This document shows, in pieces, positions 1 to 9,586 of a stretch of 24,959 bases of DNA; within the stretch, counting starts at the first letter, position 1, and the number at the start of each line of letters is the position of its first letter. Source of the DNA: J089 sp964535735 (GTDB lineage Bacteria; Fidelibacterota; Marinisomatia; Marinisomatales; J089). The notes beneath the pieces were generated by a model. The model was not told where the DNA came from. It did not search any database and was given only the letters and a program-made list of their open reading frames with translations. A program made the position numbers and the translations under genes. The stretch is from positions 1 to 24,959 of the forward strand of contig CAZHTM010000032.1 of assembly GCA_964535735.1 (NCBI GenBank), in the 5' to 3' direction.

Positions 1-238
1 CATTGGTGTAACCAATCATCGAAGCCGTGACTGTATAGGTCCCATTCGGCACGTTGGTGATTTTATAGGAACCGTCGGCGTCCGCTGCGGCCCCCATAGT
101 GGTTCCTTCAATGAAGACATTGGCACCTGCCAGAGCCGCTCCGGTTTCGGCATCGGTCACCGTACCGGAAATCGATCCCTGGGCGAATACTAGCGCCGGA
201 AGGGCCAGTACTACCAGGTAGGATACGAATCGTTTCAT
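1..238 (-). CDS. Secreted/outer-membrane protein with N-terminal carboxypeptidase-regulatory-like domain (partial)
   Basis: The gene reads leftward off the window edge, so only about 79 N-terminal residues are visible. They show a signal peptide (MKRF, then a hydrophobic stretch to ALVFAQ) followed directly by a carboxypeptidase-regulatory-like beta-sandwich: GSISGTVTDAETG, GANVFIEGT, DGSYKITNVPNGTYTV and IGYT are hallmark segments. This domain usually precedes the plug and barrel of a TonB-dependent receptor in FCB bacteria, but it also heads other secreted proteins, and the part that would decide lies outside the window. The start at 238 is supported by an AAGGAG ribosome site a few bases upstream on the minus strand. 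No neighbour shares its direction closely: the SRAP gene ends about 300 bp upstream. Confidence 0.85.
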   Translation of the reverse strand, partial: MKRFVSYLVVLALPALVFAQGSISGTVTDAETGAALAGANVFIEGTTMGAAADADGSYKITNVPNGTYTVTASMIGYTN

Positions 239-537
239 GTAACGCTCCTTGGATTTTGTTCGTAGGAAATGGACAGGGATGCGGGAGATGCAAACATCCC
301 GATAATAGGACAAGATTTTGAATGCGTATTCAATGTGTAGAACGAGTGATGATCCACGTGAAAAGACTGAGGAAATTCGGGAAACCTTGGCAATCCCACA
401 AGGACATTTTTATTAGAAATTGATTAGAATGATCTTCGATAAAGATCTTTTCAAATAACCCTCTTTCTGCTCGATGAATTTCAGACAATACTTTCATCAA
501 TAACATACCGGATAATTAAAATCTAGACTATATCATA
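239..537. other. Intergenic region with palindromes, no gene seen
   Basis: AT-rich gap between the SRAP gene end and the start of the partial secreted-protein gene. It must hold the promoter of the leftward gene, but no convincing -35/-10 pair stands out. A perfect palindrome TTGAAT-GCGT-ATTCAA lies at 318-333, well placed to be an operator for the leftward gene. A second perfect hairpin, GATCTT-CGATA-AAGATC, lies at 431-447 and is followed by TTTTC on the plus strand. It resembles a weak terminator, yet no plus-strand gene ends before it. The short reading frames here have no codon signal that I trust. Confidence 0.5.
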
Positions 538-1227
538 CTACTCTGTGAATGATCTTCCAGAATCCAATTTATGAATGCACTTAGGAGAATTTTCATGGGG
601 AGAATTTACCTGAGTAGAAACGGGATAGGCTTCCAACAATACCTTGTTTTTATGAAGCTGATCCAATGCCAGACGAGGTGGAAGGCGGTGGGTGTCCAGC
701 CAATCGCTTAAAAGGTCTCGGGAAAGAATTACGGGCATGCGGTGATGAATATAAGCAAGTTCTGGTAGGGGATCGGTGGTGATAATGGTATACGTATTCC
801 AGACGGTTCCATCGGGGGCTTGCCAAGTATCCCACAATCCCGCCATGGGAAGCAAGAGCCCTTGTGGTGACCGAACGTAATATGGCTGACGTTGGGTTCC
901 CATGCGCCGCCATTCATAATACCCATCCGCAATAACTACACACCGCTTCGTCGTGACAAGCGACCGAAAGGAGGGTTTTTCCAGCAGAGTCTCTAATCGG
1001 GCGTTGATCATGCGAACGCCCATTTTTGGGTCTCGCGCCCAGGAGGGGATTAATCCCCAGCGCATGGGGCGAACGATGCGTCGGTCCGTTTGAATTAACA
1101 CGGGTGAAATTTGGGTTGGAGCAATATTGAAAGATGGGACGTAGGCTTCTGGATGTTCCCATTCCTCCACGGCCAGTTCCTCGATAATGGATTGCATATC
1201 TCGAGTTAATGTTTTCCGTCCGCACAT
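538..1227 (-). CDS. yedK: SRAP-family abasic-site crosslinking protein (YedK/HMCES type)
   Basis: This 229-residue protein is the single SRAP domain. The family forms a thiazolidine crosslink between its N-terminal cysteine and abasic sites in single-stranded DNA, shielding them at replication forks. All key residues are visible: Cys2 (MCGR, exposed after Met removal), Asn34 in SFNIAPTQ, Glu105 in GYYEW and His161 in IHHRMPVIL. The WGLIPSWA and INARLET segments that line the DNA groove are also present. Its length matches E. coli YedK (about 222), with a slightly longer polar tail. Only a weak AGG lies upstream of the ATG. It is divergent from the phosphoribosyltransferase gene, with 88 bp between starts. 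In many bacteria the gene travels with SOS functions, and this window also carries lexA-imuB-dnaE2, but no LexA-like site is clear here. Confidence 0.96.
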   Translation of the reverse strand: MCGRKTLTRDMQSIIEELAVEEWEHPEAYVPSFNIAPTQISPVLIQTDRRIVRPMRWGLIPSWARDPKMGVRMINARLETLLEKPSFRSLVTTKRCVVIADGYYEWRRMGTQRQPYYVRSPQGLLLPMAGLWDTWQAPDGTVWNTYTIITTDPLPELAYIHHRMPVILSRDLLSDWLDTHRLPPRLALDQLHKNKVLLEAYPVSTQVNSPHENSPKCIHKLDSGRSFTE

Positions 1228-1315
1228 AAGTTAATTTACCTGCATTACAGGGATTTTAGAAGAGATCAGATTTCCCTAAATTCAAACCTGGTAGATACAC
1301 TATCTGGTTCAACCC

Positions 1316-2557
1316 ATGAATACCTCCTATCCGCGACCTAACCAATGGACGCCAACACCGTCTTCCACCTTTGATATTCCTGTCCACGAAATTCGCCGGG
1401 GCTATCGATCCGACGTTTATTTCTGGCGAAGTAAGGTTGTTCTGGAAAAATCGGGAATGTCCGTACCGGTACTCATGCAGATTTTTCAAAAACAGGAGGC
1501 CATTCTCTGTGGTGTGGATGAAGCTTTGGCGGTGATCAAGCTCTGTTCCGGATATTACCGCGATCTAGATCAGGCCTACACCTTATTTGATGACTATATC
1601 CGTTTAAAACAGCATATTCGCACTGTGTATCATTCCGATCGAGAGGAATGGATCCGGGCCCGGAGGAAACGAGTAGATCTGGAGCAGCGGTTAGATGACC
1701 TCTGGGTGAAAACAGCCCAAGATTTGGAAGTGAATTCCCTGATTGATGGTGATCCTGTGCGTCCATATGAAACTGTTATGACTATTGAAGGTCCCCTCGC
1801 TTATTTTGCCCATTTAGAAACCATTTATTTAGGAGTATTGGCCCGGAGAACGCGCATTGCCACCAATGTCCATCGAGTAGTGGAAGCGGCCCATCAGAAG
1901 CCAGTGCTCTTTTTCCCGGCGCGCTTTGATCATTGGACCGTACAAGGCGGGGACGGCTATGCGGCCCGGATCGGCGGTGCCGCCCTGGTGTCCACCGATG
2001 CCCAGGGCGCTTGGTGGGGAGCGGAAGGCGCTGGGACAACACCTCATGCATTGATAGCCGCCTGTGAAGGAGATACGGTAAAAGCCGCTCGTTTATTTCA
2101 TGAGCATTATCCCGATGCCAACCTCATTGCGTTGGTGGATTTTCATAATGATAGCGTCCGGACATCCCTTGAAGTGGCGCGAGCTCTGGGTGATACATTA
2201 TGGGGTGTGCGCTTGGATACCTCCCAATACCTGATTGATAAGTCCGTCACTAGCGATATGAGTCCCTATCCGCCGACTGGTGTGACGCCACAATTGGTGT
2301 TCAAAGTTCGGGAGGCCCTGGACAAGGAGGGCTTTCAGTCGGTGAAAATCGTAGTATCTGGAGGTTTCAACCGGGAACGGATCGCCGCCTTTGAACGGGA
2401 TCAAGTGCCCGTGGATGCCTATGGTGTTGGATCAGCGTTTTTAAAAGGGCAATTTGATTTCACTGCCGATGTGGTTCGGGTCAATGGAAAGCCCATGGCT
2501 AAGGTAGGGCGACAATATAATCCCAACTCACGGCTCATTCCGGTACAGTTAGGTTGA
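1316..2557 (+). CDS. pncB: Nicotinate phosphoribosyltransferase
   Basis: The enzyme makes nicotinate mononucleotide from nicotinate and PRPP with ATP, the entry step of the Preiss-Handler route to NAD, in the cytoplasm. At 413 residues it resembles the shorter archaeal/bacterial branch rather than E. coli PncB. Visible family signatures are the RGYRSDVYFW substrate segment near residue 28, the conserved GTTPHALIAACEGDTVKAA loop with His244, VRLDTSQYL in the barrel, and the phosphate-binding VVSGGFNRERI. The start has no clear Shine-Dalgarno site; it is the most upstream ATG and places the N-terminal motif correctly. carA begins 5 bp after the stop, so the three genes are probably one transcript. 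The partner enzyme nicotinamidase (pncA) is 7 kb downstream. Quinolinate phosphoribosyltransferase shares the fold but lacks the GTxPHAL motif. Confidence 0.92.
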   Translation: MNTSYPRPNQWTPTPSSTFDIPVHEIRRGYRSDVYFWRSKVVLEKSGMSVPVLMQIFQKQEAILCGVDEALAVIKLCSGYYRDLDQAYTLFDDYIRLKQHIRTVYHSDREEWIRARRKRVDLEQRLDDLWVKTAQDLEVNSLIDGDPVRPYETVMTIEGPLAYFAHLETIYLGVLARRTRIATNVHRVVEAAHQKPVLFFPARFDHWTVQGGDGYAARIGGAALVSTDAQGAWWGAEGAGTTPHALIAACEGDTVKAARLFHEHYPDANLIALVDFHNDSVRTSLEVARALGDTLWGVRLDTSQYLIDKSVTSDMSPYPPTGVTPQLVFKVREALDKEGFQSVKIVVSGGFNRERIAAFERDQVPVDAYGVGSAFLKGQFDFTADVVRVNGKPMAKVGRQYNPNSRLIPVQLG

Positions 2558-2561
2558 ATTT

Positions 2562-3659
2562 TTGAAGCCGAAACAGAATCCCGCCCTTTTGGTTTTGGAA
2601 GATGGGCGATGGTTTTCTGGATATTCGATTGGAAAGCCAGGAGAAACCCTGGGTGAATTGTGCTTCAACACTGGTATGACCGGATACCAGGAACTCCTTA
2701 CCGATCCTTCCTATGCCGGACAGATTGTAACGTTGACTGCACCTCATGTTGGGAATTACGGCATCACGGATGAGGACCGGGAATCACCACAAATTCAGGT
2801 GGCAGGGCTGGTAATTCGCGATGTGTCGCACCATCCATCCAATTGGCGGTCACAGCAATCCCTAACCGACTATCTCAAAGCGGCTGGCGTGGTGGGAATA
2901 TGCGGAGTGGATACCCGGGCGTTGACCCGGCACCTACGGACTCGGGGAGCCATGAACGGTATCATTTCTTCTCACGATATGGAATGGAACCACCTGGCAA
3001 AAAAAGCCCGACGCTGGCCCGGAATGGAGGGGAGGGATTTGGCACGTGGGGTAACCTGCATGACACCCTGGGATTGGGAAAAGCCCTCACGTCCGAAAGT
3101 ATCGGTGGTGGTTCTGGATTTTGGTATTAAATGGAGCACCCTACGACAATTGGCGGCCCGGGGGTGTCAACTCCGAGTAGTTCCGGCCACCACTCCCGCG
3201 GACGATATTTTGGCCCTAAAGCCAGATGGTGTACTGCTCAGTAACGGTCCCGGTGATCCGGCTTCCATGACCTACGGTATCCGAACGGCCAGAAAGCTCC
3301 TGGGGCGGGTTCCTATCCTGGGCATTTGCTTGGGGCATCAATTGTTAAACCTGGCGTCGGGTGGCCGAACGTTTAAACTGAAATTCGGCCACCGGGGTAT
3401 CAACCATCCTGTAAAAAACAGGATCACCAATCGGGTGGAAATTACCAGTCAGAATCACGGATTTGCTGTGGAAAGGGATTCACTGCCACCGACAGTGAAC
3501 CTGACCCACGTCAATTTGAACGATGACACTGTAGAAGGCACTCGCTGGAAAGAGGTGCCGGCCTTTTCAGTGCAATACCATCCGGAAGGGGGACCGGGTC
3601 CTTCCGATTCCCGTTATATTTTTGATCAATTTATGTCCTTGATGAAAGGAACGGAGTAA
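2562..3659 (+). CDS. carA: Carbamoyl-phosphate synthase small (glutaminase) subunit
   Basis: CarA hydrolyses glutamine and passes ammonia to CarB for carbamoyl phosphate, the precursor of arginine and pyrimidines. The 365 residues show the N-terminal CPSase_sm domain (ALLVLEDGRWFSG, FNTGMTGYQELLTDPSY, GICGVDTRALTRHLR) and a class I amidotransferase domain. The triad is intact: Cys256 in GICLGHQLL, His340 and Glu342 in QYHPEGGPGPSDS. The start is TTG at 2562, because an in-frame TAG lies only 9 bp upstream, no other start codon sits in that gap, and the next ATG would remove the conserved N-terminus. A weak AGG lies 8 bp before it. The tight 4-base gap from the preceding stop suggests translational coupling. 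carB follows 3 bp after the stop. Confidence 0.97.
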   Translation: MKPKQNPALLVLEDGRWFSGYSIGKPGETLGELCFNTGMTGYQELLTDPSYAGQIVTLTAPHVGNYGITDEDRESPQIQVAGLVIRDVSHHPSNWRSQQSLTDYLKAAGVVGICGVDTRALTRHLRTRGAMNGIISSHDMEWNHLAKKARRWPGMEGRDLARGVTCMTPWDWEKPSRPKVSVVVLDFGIKWSTLRQLAARGCQLRVVPATTPADDILALKPDGVLLSNGPGDPASMTYGIRTARKLLGRVPILGICLGHQLLNLASGGRTFKLKFGHRGINHPVKNRITNRVEITSQNHGFAVERDSLPPTVNLTHVNLNDDTVEGTRWKEVPAFSVQYHPEGGPGPSDSRYIFDQFMSLMKGTE

Positions 3660-3662
3660 GCC

Positions 3663-6600
3663 ATGCCACGGCGGACCGACATTCAATCGATTTTGGTACT
3701 GGGGGCGGGACCCATTGTGATCGGTCAGGCCTGTGAGTTCGACTATTCCGGCACACAGGCTCTTCAAGCCTTGAAGGAAGAAGACTACCGGGTTATCCTG
3801 GTGAATTCTAATCCCGCTACCATCATGACTGATCCCGAATTAGCGGATCGGACCTACCTGGAGCCCTTGACGCTAGACTATTTGGAAGCTATTATCGATC
3901 GGGAACGACCGGACGCTCTGCTACCGACAGTGGGGGGGCAGGTGGCCCTGAATCTAGCCCTGGAATTGGATAAACAGGGAATTCTGGAAAAGTATGGAGT
4001 CCAATTAATCGGCGCTCCCATGGCAGCTATTCGGCAGGGCGAGGACCGGGAAACCTTTAAACGCGTTATGGGCGAAGCGGGAATTCCCGTAGCTCGGGGG
4101 GGACTGGTCTCATCCTGGAAAGAGGCCCAGACTCTTCTGCAAGAGGTGCCATTGCCGGTTATTCTGCGACCGTCGTTTACCTTGGGTGGCAGTGGCGGCA
4201 GTGTTGTATACAACCTGGAGGAATACCGGCCAGCGGTGGAACGGGCCCTGGCGGAAAGTCCAGTTCACCAGGTGTTGATCGAGGAATCGCTTTTGGGTTG
4301 GAAAGAATTTGAACTTGAAGTCATTCGGGACCGAGCCGACAATGCGGTGGTCGTGTGTTCCATCGAAAATGTAGATCCCATGGGGGTGCATACGGGCGAT
4401 TCCATTACCGTGGCACCCGCCATGACCCTTTCGGATCGGGAATATCAGCAGTTACGGGATTGGGCCCTGACCTGCCTGCGAGTTGTGGGAGTGGATACGG
4501 GTGGTTCCAACGTGCAATTTGCCGTCCATCCCAAGACCGGGCGGGTAATAATTGTGGAGATGAATCCCCGAGTCAGTCGCAGTTCAGCCCTGGCCAGCAA
4601 AGCCACGGGCTATCCCATTGCCAAAATCGCCACCAAGCTGGCGGTGGGTTATTTGCTGGATGAATTGCCCAATGAAATCACGGGGAAAACCCTGGCCGCG
4701 TTTGAGCCCACCCTGGATTATGTGGCGGTGAAAGTACCTCGTTTCGATTTCGAAAAATTTCCGTCCGCCTCCGGTGTTCTGGGGGTACAAATGCAATCGG
4801 TGGGCGAAGTCATGGCGTTGGGGCGCACATTCCCTGAAGCGCTCCAAAAGGCCTTCCGATCATTGGAAGTGGGTCTAGATGGACTGGAACCTAAGCTGCC
4901 GGCGGAAGGAGATCCGGATACGCCACGGGCTCGACCACTGGATATGTCCAAGCTTCGGTTTCCCACAGCCTTTCGGCTCCTGAAGCTGGTGCAGGCCTTT
5001 CGGAATTCCGCCACCATGGAAGAGATTCATACCCTGACGGGAATCGATCCCTGGTTTCTGCGACAGATTGCCGATTTGGCAGTACCCGAATCACCCGCTT
5101 TTACGGAGGACTCCATGAGATGGTACAAACAAGCGGGGTTTTCCGATCGCTACTTAGCGCGAGCCTTGAATATGTCTGAAGGAGAAATCCGGCACTGGCG
5201 CCAGACCCGCGGTATCACTCCAACTTATAAAATGGTGGATACCTGTGCCGCGGAATTCGAGGCCCGCACCCCATACTGCTATTCCACCTATGAAACCGAG
5301 AATGAGATCACGCCCCTGCGGGGAAAGAAAGTCATGATTTTAGGGGGTGGGCCCAATCGGATCGGTCAGGGAATTGAATTTGACTATTGTTGTGTTCAGG
5401 CTGTGTTCGGGCTGAAGGAATTAGGGTACCAAACCATTATGGTTAACTGCAATCCTGAAACAGTGTCCACTGATTTCGATCTGGTGGACCGTCTATATTT
5501 TGAGCCGATTACGCTGGAAGACGTACTGAATATTGTCGATTTGGAGCGTCCTGATGGCGTTCTGATCCAATTCGGCGGTCAGACTCCTCTGAAAATCGCC
5601 AGAGATCTAGAAGCAGCAGGGGTTCCCATTGTAGGGACGACTCCGGATCAAATTGACCGAGCGGAAAATCGGCGCCGGTTTGGCGAGGTAGTAAATCGTC
5701 TAGGGATTCAGGTCCCGCGGTTTGGCACGGGAACCACCAAAGCAGAAGTGATTGCCCAGGCTCAACGGATTGGCTATCCAGTTTTGGTGCGACCCAGTTA
5801 CGTTCTGGGAGGACGGGCTATGGAAATCGTGTATTCCACCGATCAACTAGTGGATTATATTAGTCGTTCTGCTGATGTGACCGTGGGGCATCCCATTCTG
5901 GTGGACCAATTTCTGGAAGACGCCTTTGAATTTGATGTGGACGCCCTCTGTGATGGGACCGAAGTAAAGATCGCCGGTATTTTGCAACATATTGAGGAAG
6001 CAGGCATCCATTCAGGCGACTCGGCCTGTGTATTGCCTCCTTATCAGATCACTCGGGAGGCGCTGGCGATCATCCAGCGTCAAACCCGGGATTTGGCGCT
6101 GGAGTTAGAGGTAAAAGGATTAATCAATATTCAATTTGCCTACAAACAGGGGCAGGTATACGTTCTGGAAGTAAATCCCCGTGCCAGCCGCACAGTGCCG
6201 TTTATCAGCAAAGCCCGTGGAATACCTATTGCAAAAATGGCTGCTCAGATTGCCTTGGGACGGAGACTCAGGGACATGGATTTACCGGATCTTACGGGCC
6301 AGCCGTATGTGGCGGTTAAAGAAGCGGTATTACCGTTTAATAAATTCCCTCGTGAGAAAGTGTTTCTCGGACCAGAAATGAAGTCTACCGGTGAAGTTAT
6401 GGGCATAGCACAGTCTCTGGGGGCGGCATTTCAAAAAGCCCTGATCAGTGCTGGGGTACGCCTACCCCGGGAAGGACGCGTCTTCATTTCGGTCAATGAC
6501 CACGATAAATTAAACAGTATTTCCATGGCCCGGGATTTTCTGGAATTGGGTTTTTCTCTGGCGGCTACCTCTGGGACCGCCGCTGTCCTGAAACAAAATG

Positions 6601-6872
6601 GTATTCCTGTGGAAACAGTCTTAAAGGTCGGCGAAGGCCGGCCCCATGTGGTAGACCGAATTAAAAACCGGGAATTGGATTTGGTGGTGAATACGCCTAT
6701 GGGGAGCAGGTCCCGGGCGGATGAAGAGGCTATCGGTCAGGCGGCGATTCGGTATGGCGTTCCAGTTTTTACCACTCTTTCGGCAGCTCATGCCACCATC
6801 CGGGCTTTGCGATCTTCCACCACCCTGAACGTAAGAGCGTTGCAGGATTATTTTCCCCAACCTGATTTGTAA
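3663..6872 (+). CDS. carB: Carbamoyl-phosphate synthase large subunit
   Basis: CarB uses two ATP to build carbamoyl phosphate from bicarbonate and the ammonia released by CarA. At 1069 residues it matches the full-length E. coli enzyme (1073). The order is as expected: a first ATP-grasp half starting VLGAGPIVIGQACEFDYSG, with the NPRVSRSSALASKATGYP loop near residue 300; an oligomerisation segment around 400-550; a second ATP-grasp half starting MILGGGPNRIGQGIEFDYCC near 553, with NPRASRTVPFISKARGIP near 838; and a C-terminal MGS-like allosteric domain from about 938. The gene is not split, unlike in some thermophiles and archaea. A GGAG lies 7 bases before the ATG and overlaps the end of carA. 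It closes the apparent three-gene operon. Confidence 0.98.
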   Translation: MPRRTDIQSILVLGAGPIVIGQACEFDYSGTQALQALKEEDYRVILVNSNPATIMTDPELADRTYLEPLTLDYLEAIIDRERPDALLPTVGGQVALNLALELDKQGILEKYGVQLIGAPMAAIRQGEDRETFKRVMGEAGIPVARGGLVSSWKEAQTLLQEVPLPVILRPSFTLGGSGGSVVYNLEEYRPAVERALAESPVHQVLIEESLLGWKEFELEVIRDRADNAVVVCSIENVDPMGVHTGDSITVAPAMTLSDREYQQLRDWALTCLRVVGVDTGGSNVQFAVHPKTGRVIIVEMNPRVSRSSALASKATGYPIAKIATKLAVGYLLDELPNEITGKTLAAFEPTLDYVAVKVPRFDFEKFPSASGVLGVQMQSVGEVMALGRTFPEALQKAFRSLEVGLDGLEPKLPAEGDPDTPRARPLDMSKLRFPTAFRLLKLVQAFRNSATMEEIHTLTGIDPWFLRQIADLAVPESPAFTEDSMRWYKQAGFSDRYLARALNMSEGEIRHWRQTRGITPTYKMVDTCAAEFEARTPYCYSTYETENEITPLRGKKVMILGGGPNRIGQGIEFDYCCVQAVFGLKELGYQTIMVNCNPETVSTDFDLVDRLYFEPITLEDVLNIVDLERPDGVLIQFGGQTPLKIARDLEAAGVPIVGTTPDQIDRAENRRRFGEVVNRLGIQVPRFGTGTTKAEVIAQAQRIGYPVLVRPSYVLGGRAMEIVYSTDQLVDYISRSADVTVGHPILVDQFLEDAFEFDVDALCDGTEVKIAGILQHIEEAGIHSGDSACVLPPYQITREALAIIQRQTRDLALELEVKGLINIQFAYKQGQVYVLEVNPRASRTVPFISKARGIPIAKMAAQIALGRRLRDMDLPDLTGQPYVAVKEAVLPFNKFPREKVFLGPEMKSTGEVMGIAQSLGAAFQKALISAGVRLPREGRVFISVNDHDKLNSISMARDFLELGFSLAATSGTAAVLKQNGIPVETVLKVGEGRPHVVDRIKNRELDLVVNTPMGSRSRADEEAIGQAAIRYGVPVFTTLSAAHATIRALRSSTTLNVRALQDYFPQPDL

Positions 6873-7191
6873 CTAGAAAAAACTTATACAGGGTTTTGAA
6901 TTGGGTACTGTCATTATAAATCAGTTGGTGATCCAGTTTAATTATAAGGAATGTTCTCTTGCGTAGGCCCAGGAGAAATCGGGGCCTTGCTGTTTTGGTA
7001 ACTTTACACATAACAAGCTAAGTTCCATAATAGAAAAGATTATGTGGTTATAATACTGAATACTAGGGCCGAGTAAATTACTGTTTTAAGAGCAGAATGC
7101 TCTTTTTTAATTAAGCGTCCGAATACGGGGAAGCCCAACGCTTCTAACTGTCAAAAGAAAAATGATATTTCGTTGACAGATGTTTTTCTCG
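6873..7191. other. Intergenic region between convergent carB and the TonB receptor gene
   Basis: No gene is recognised in this 319-bp AT-rich gap. It contains an imperfect hairpin with AGGCCC (6965-6970) facing GGGCCT (6982-6987), followed by a T-rich stretch, and the terminator at 7088-7108. A TATAAT at 7049-7054 has no matching -35 box. The two flanking genes converge, so the region probably only ends transcription. A small RNA upstream of the terminator cannot be excluded. Confidence 0.5.
7088..7108 (+). terminator. Rho-independent terminator downstream of carB
   Basis: A perfect 7-bp stem AAGAGCA/TGCTCTT with a 3-base GAA loop runs straight into a further run of T (7105-7108) on the plus strand. 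On the minus strand the stem is not followed by T residues, so it most likely ends the pncB-carA-carB transcript. It lies about 215 bp past the carB stop. Confidence 0.7.
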
Positions 7192-9411
7192 TTACCAATT
7201 CCATTTAATCGCAATATTAACTATCCGACCTTCCAAGGGAGCATAAAGGGGTGCGTAGGTTGGGGGTGACGTAGACAAATCCACAAGAGGTTCAAACTGG
7301 CTCTGTTTTATATCAAGTAAATTTTCAATGTTCCCGGTGATTGAAAAATGAGCGAACAATTTTTCAACCATCAGTCCAAACGTCCAGAAATCCGGGGTTT
7401 CTTTTCCGCTATTCAACCGTTGTTTGCCGGTATAGAAAGCTTCCATTCCTATCCGCCAACTTCCTTCCTCCTCATAAGTGACCGTCATGTTCAATTTATG
7501 TCGGGGAGTCAATTCAAAATCCGGCTGTCCTGGATCATATTGTTTCCGGACGCGATTGTAGGAATAGTCCAGCAAAATGTCAAACTCATCCAACATAAAT
7601 TTAACATTGGTATCAAAGCCTTTAGTTATAAGCGGATTCGTAGCATTGATGTAAAGGATAACACCGGCACTGAGTGAGTCCGAATTGGTGATCAAAGGAT
7701 TTTGAATCTGCGTTACAAAAAACGCCTGATTGATCGAGAATAACATTTCTTCCCGGACAAGCTTATAGGAAATATCCCAACTGATGCCGGAGGAAATTTC
7801 CGTGCGTTGGGCTTTAGTTAAAGGACGAATATTCCGGAAGGCCTGGTATTCGGATTCATCGGAAAAAACGGTTGGAATTTTATATCCAGTACCCAGACTC
7901 AGTCGTGATTTCAAAGAGGTGTTCAGGGTAAACATAGCCGATAAGCGCGGAAGAATAAAGATCCCGTATTGATTATGGTGATCCAATCGCAACCCGGTTT
8001 GAAGGACCAATCGGGGCTGTACATTCCAATCGTCCTGACCAAAGATTCCCACCGTGGAATATTGATAATTCCAGGGAAGGCTTCCTCTGGAGTTGGTAAC
8101 CTCTCCCGTAAATTGATCAGTCAAGTAATTCAGGCCGAAAACAAAATGATGGTCGGGGGTAGGTAACAGCCAAGACAACTCGGTAAAACCGGATAACTGA
8201 TTACCAGAGAACGAATTCGGATCAAGGATAATATTCCGCCAGAAAAGATTCATGCTGTTTTTAAAGGTCAATTTTCCAGTATTGGGAAGTTGCCGCTCAA
8301 ATTTCAATTGAGTGGTAATGCGCCTGGAATGGTTGGTTTCCAGGTAAGTGTGCGTAGAGTCTGCCCCCTTTCGGACAGCAATCAGATCGCCACCCGCACG
8401 GTCATCGCTGGTACCGGTCATGCCAAGTTCAAGATGGGTGACAGCGCCCAAATCATAGAACAATTTTGGACCAAAAGTAATGGTTTTGGAACGAGGCTCT
8501 TCGGTGAAGCCGTCGTGGTCACCATCGTAGGCTTGTTGAGAACTACTGCTGACTAAAACGGTAAGTCCTATTTGGTTGAACCTAGTTGAAAAAAAGGTAC
8601 TTAAATCACGACCCTGTTGCGATGTTTGATTGAAAATGGCCGACAAGTGAGTTTGGTCTTGGGGTTTTCGGGATACCAGGTTGATGATTCCTGCGATGGC
8701 ATCACCCCCATAAAGGGAGGAAACGGAATTTTTTATAACTTCCACCTGCAATAAATCCAGGGGCGGGATTTGAAGCAGGGACAGTCCCGATGAAAAACCG
8801 CCATATAGGGGGTAACCGTCTTTGAGGAGTTGAGTATATTTCCCTGGCAGGCCTTGAATTCGGAAACTGACATTTCCGGAAGTGGTGGAAGTCTGTTGAA
8901 CAAGGATCCCTGACGTTTCGCCCAATAGCTTCGAAATATTCCCCGGCCGAATAGCAATTTCTTCATTTACTTCTTCCGAACCTAGGACCTCCACATGTAT
9001 AGGAATATCATCCACGATGCCATTCGTACGGGTAGTGGTAACATATATTTCCTTCGAGGAGAGACTGACGGGTGTAAGGGCTATTGTCTGGATAGTAATA
9101 GGGCGTGACAATGGAAATGTTTTCACTAATCTTCTAGCTGTGTAGCCGATGTAAGAAATCTGGATTTCAAAAATACCATCTGGAATATTTGAAAGGAACG
9201 CAACTCCAGTTGAATCCGTAATAGCGCCCGTTTGCAGGGAATCCAGATAAATATTGGCCCCCGGCAATGGTTCTTGGGTACGGGAATCGATTACAAGGAC
9301 TTTGAATTGGTTTTGACCCAGGTTGACTCCAATACAGAAAAAGAAAAGGACGAGGAAAAGAAAATTGCTGTTTTTTAAAGAAGGGCTAGACTTGTCAATC
9401 AGGGATTTCAT
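7192..9411 (-). CDS. TonB-dependent outer-membrane receptor
   Basis: This 739-residue protein imports a substrate across the outer membrane using TonB energy; the substrate cannot be read from the sequence. It has a signal peptide (hydrophobic residues 16-29), a carboxypeptidase-regulatory-like domain at about 36-100 (FKVLVIDSRTQEPLPGANIY, SYIGYTARRL), and a plug domain at about 120-250 with FRIQGLPGKYTQLLKDGYP and VSSLYGGDAIAGIINLVSRKP. A 22-strand-type barrel follows to the end. The final residues IAIKWNW carry the terminal aromatic residue used by the Bam machinery. No Shine-Dalgarno site is visible before the start, which is chosen because it gives a complete signal peptide. It is divergent from pncA. 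The plug LYGG and INLV motifs favour a siderophore, metal or vitamin type over a SusC-type glycan receptor, which would be longer. Confidence 0.93.
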   Translation of the reverse strand: MKSLIDKSSPSLKNSNFLFLVLFFFCIGVNLGQNQFKVLVIDSRTQEPLPGANIYLDSLQTGAITDSTGVAFLSNIPDGIFEIQISYIGYTARRLVKTFPLSRPITIQTIALTPVSLSSKEIYVTTTRTNGIVDDIPIHVEVLGSEEVNEEIAIRPGNISKLLGETSGILVQQTSTTSGNVSFRIQGLPGKYTQLLKDGYPLYGGFSSGLSLLQIPPLDLLQVEVIKNSVSSLYGGDAIAGIINLVSRKPQDQTHLSAIFNQTSQQGRDLSTFFSTRFNQIGLTVLVSSSSQQAYDGDHDGFTEEPRSKTITFGPKLFYDLGAVTHLELGMTGTSDDRAGGDLIAVRKGADSTHTYLETNHSRRITTQLKFERQLPNTGKLTFKNSMNLFWRNIILDPNSFSGNQLSGFTELSWLLPTPDHHFVFGLNYLTDQFTGEVTNSRGSLPWNYQYSTVGIFGQDDWNVQPRLVLQTGLRLDHHNQYGIFILPRLSAMFTLNTSLKSRLSLGTGYKIPTVFSDESEYQAFRNIRPLTKAQRTEISSGISWDISYKLVREEMLFSINQAFFVTQIQNPLITNSDSLSAGVILYINATNPLITKGFDTNVKFMLDEFDILLDYSYNRVRKQYDPGQPDFELTPRHKLNMTVTYEEEGSWRIGMEAFYTGKQRLNSGKETPDFWTFGLMVEKLFAHFSITGNIENLLDIKQSQFEPLVDLSTSPPTYAPLYAPLEGRIVNIAIKWNW

Positions 9412-9586
9412 AGGAAATTATTACTATTAATTAGAGAATAAATCTACCGCTTTGTAACTATGAATAGCTAACCTTGTTCTCCTTAGAATGAGTTGAGGTG
9501 GCGGAACCATTGCTCAGATTCCAGGAGAAAAATCAGTTTTTAAGCTTCATTAGAAATATGGAACCACAGTCTCGGCTCCTGAAAAA

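Noticed and set aside
431..451. Terminator hairpin GATCTT/AAGATC with TTTT
   Set aside because: It is oriented for plus-strand transcripts but no plus-strand gene ends upstream; kept only as a palindrome in the intergenic entry.
1228..1315. LexA-like half site (AACTTA) before the SRAP gene
   Set aside because: Only six bases match and there is no palindrome of the lexA type; not enough to claim SOS control.
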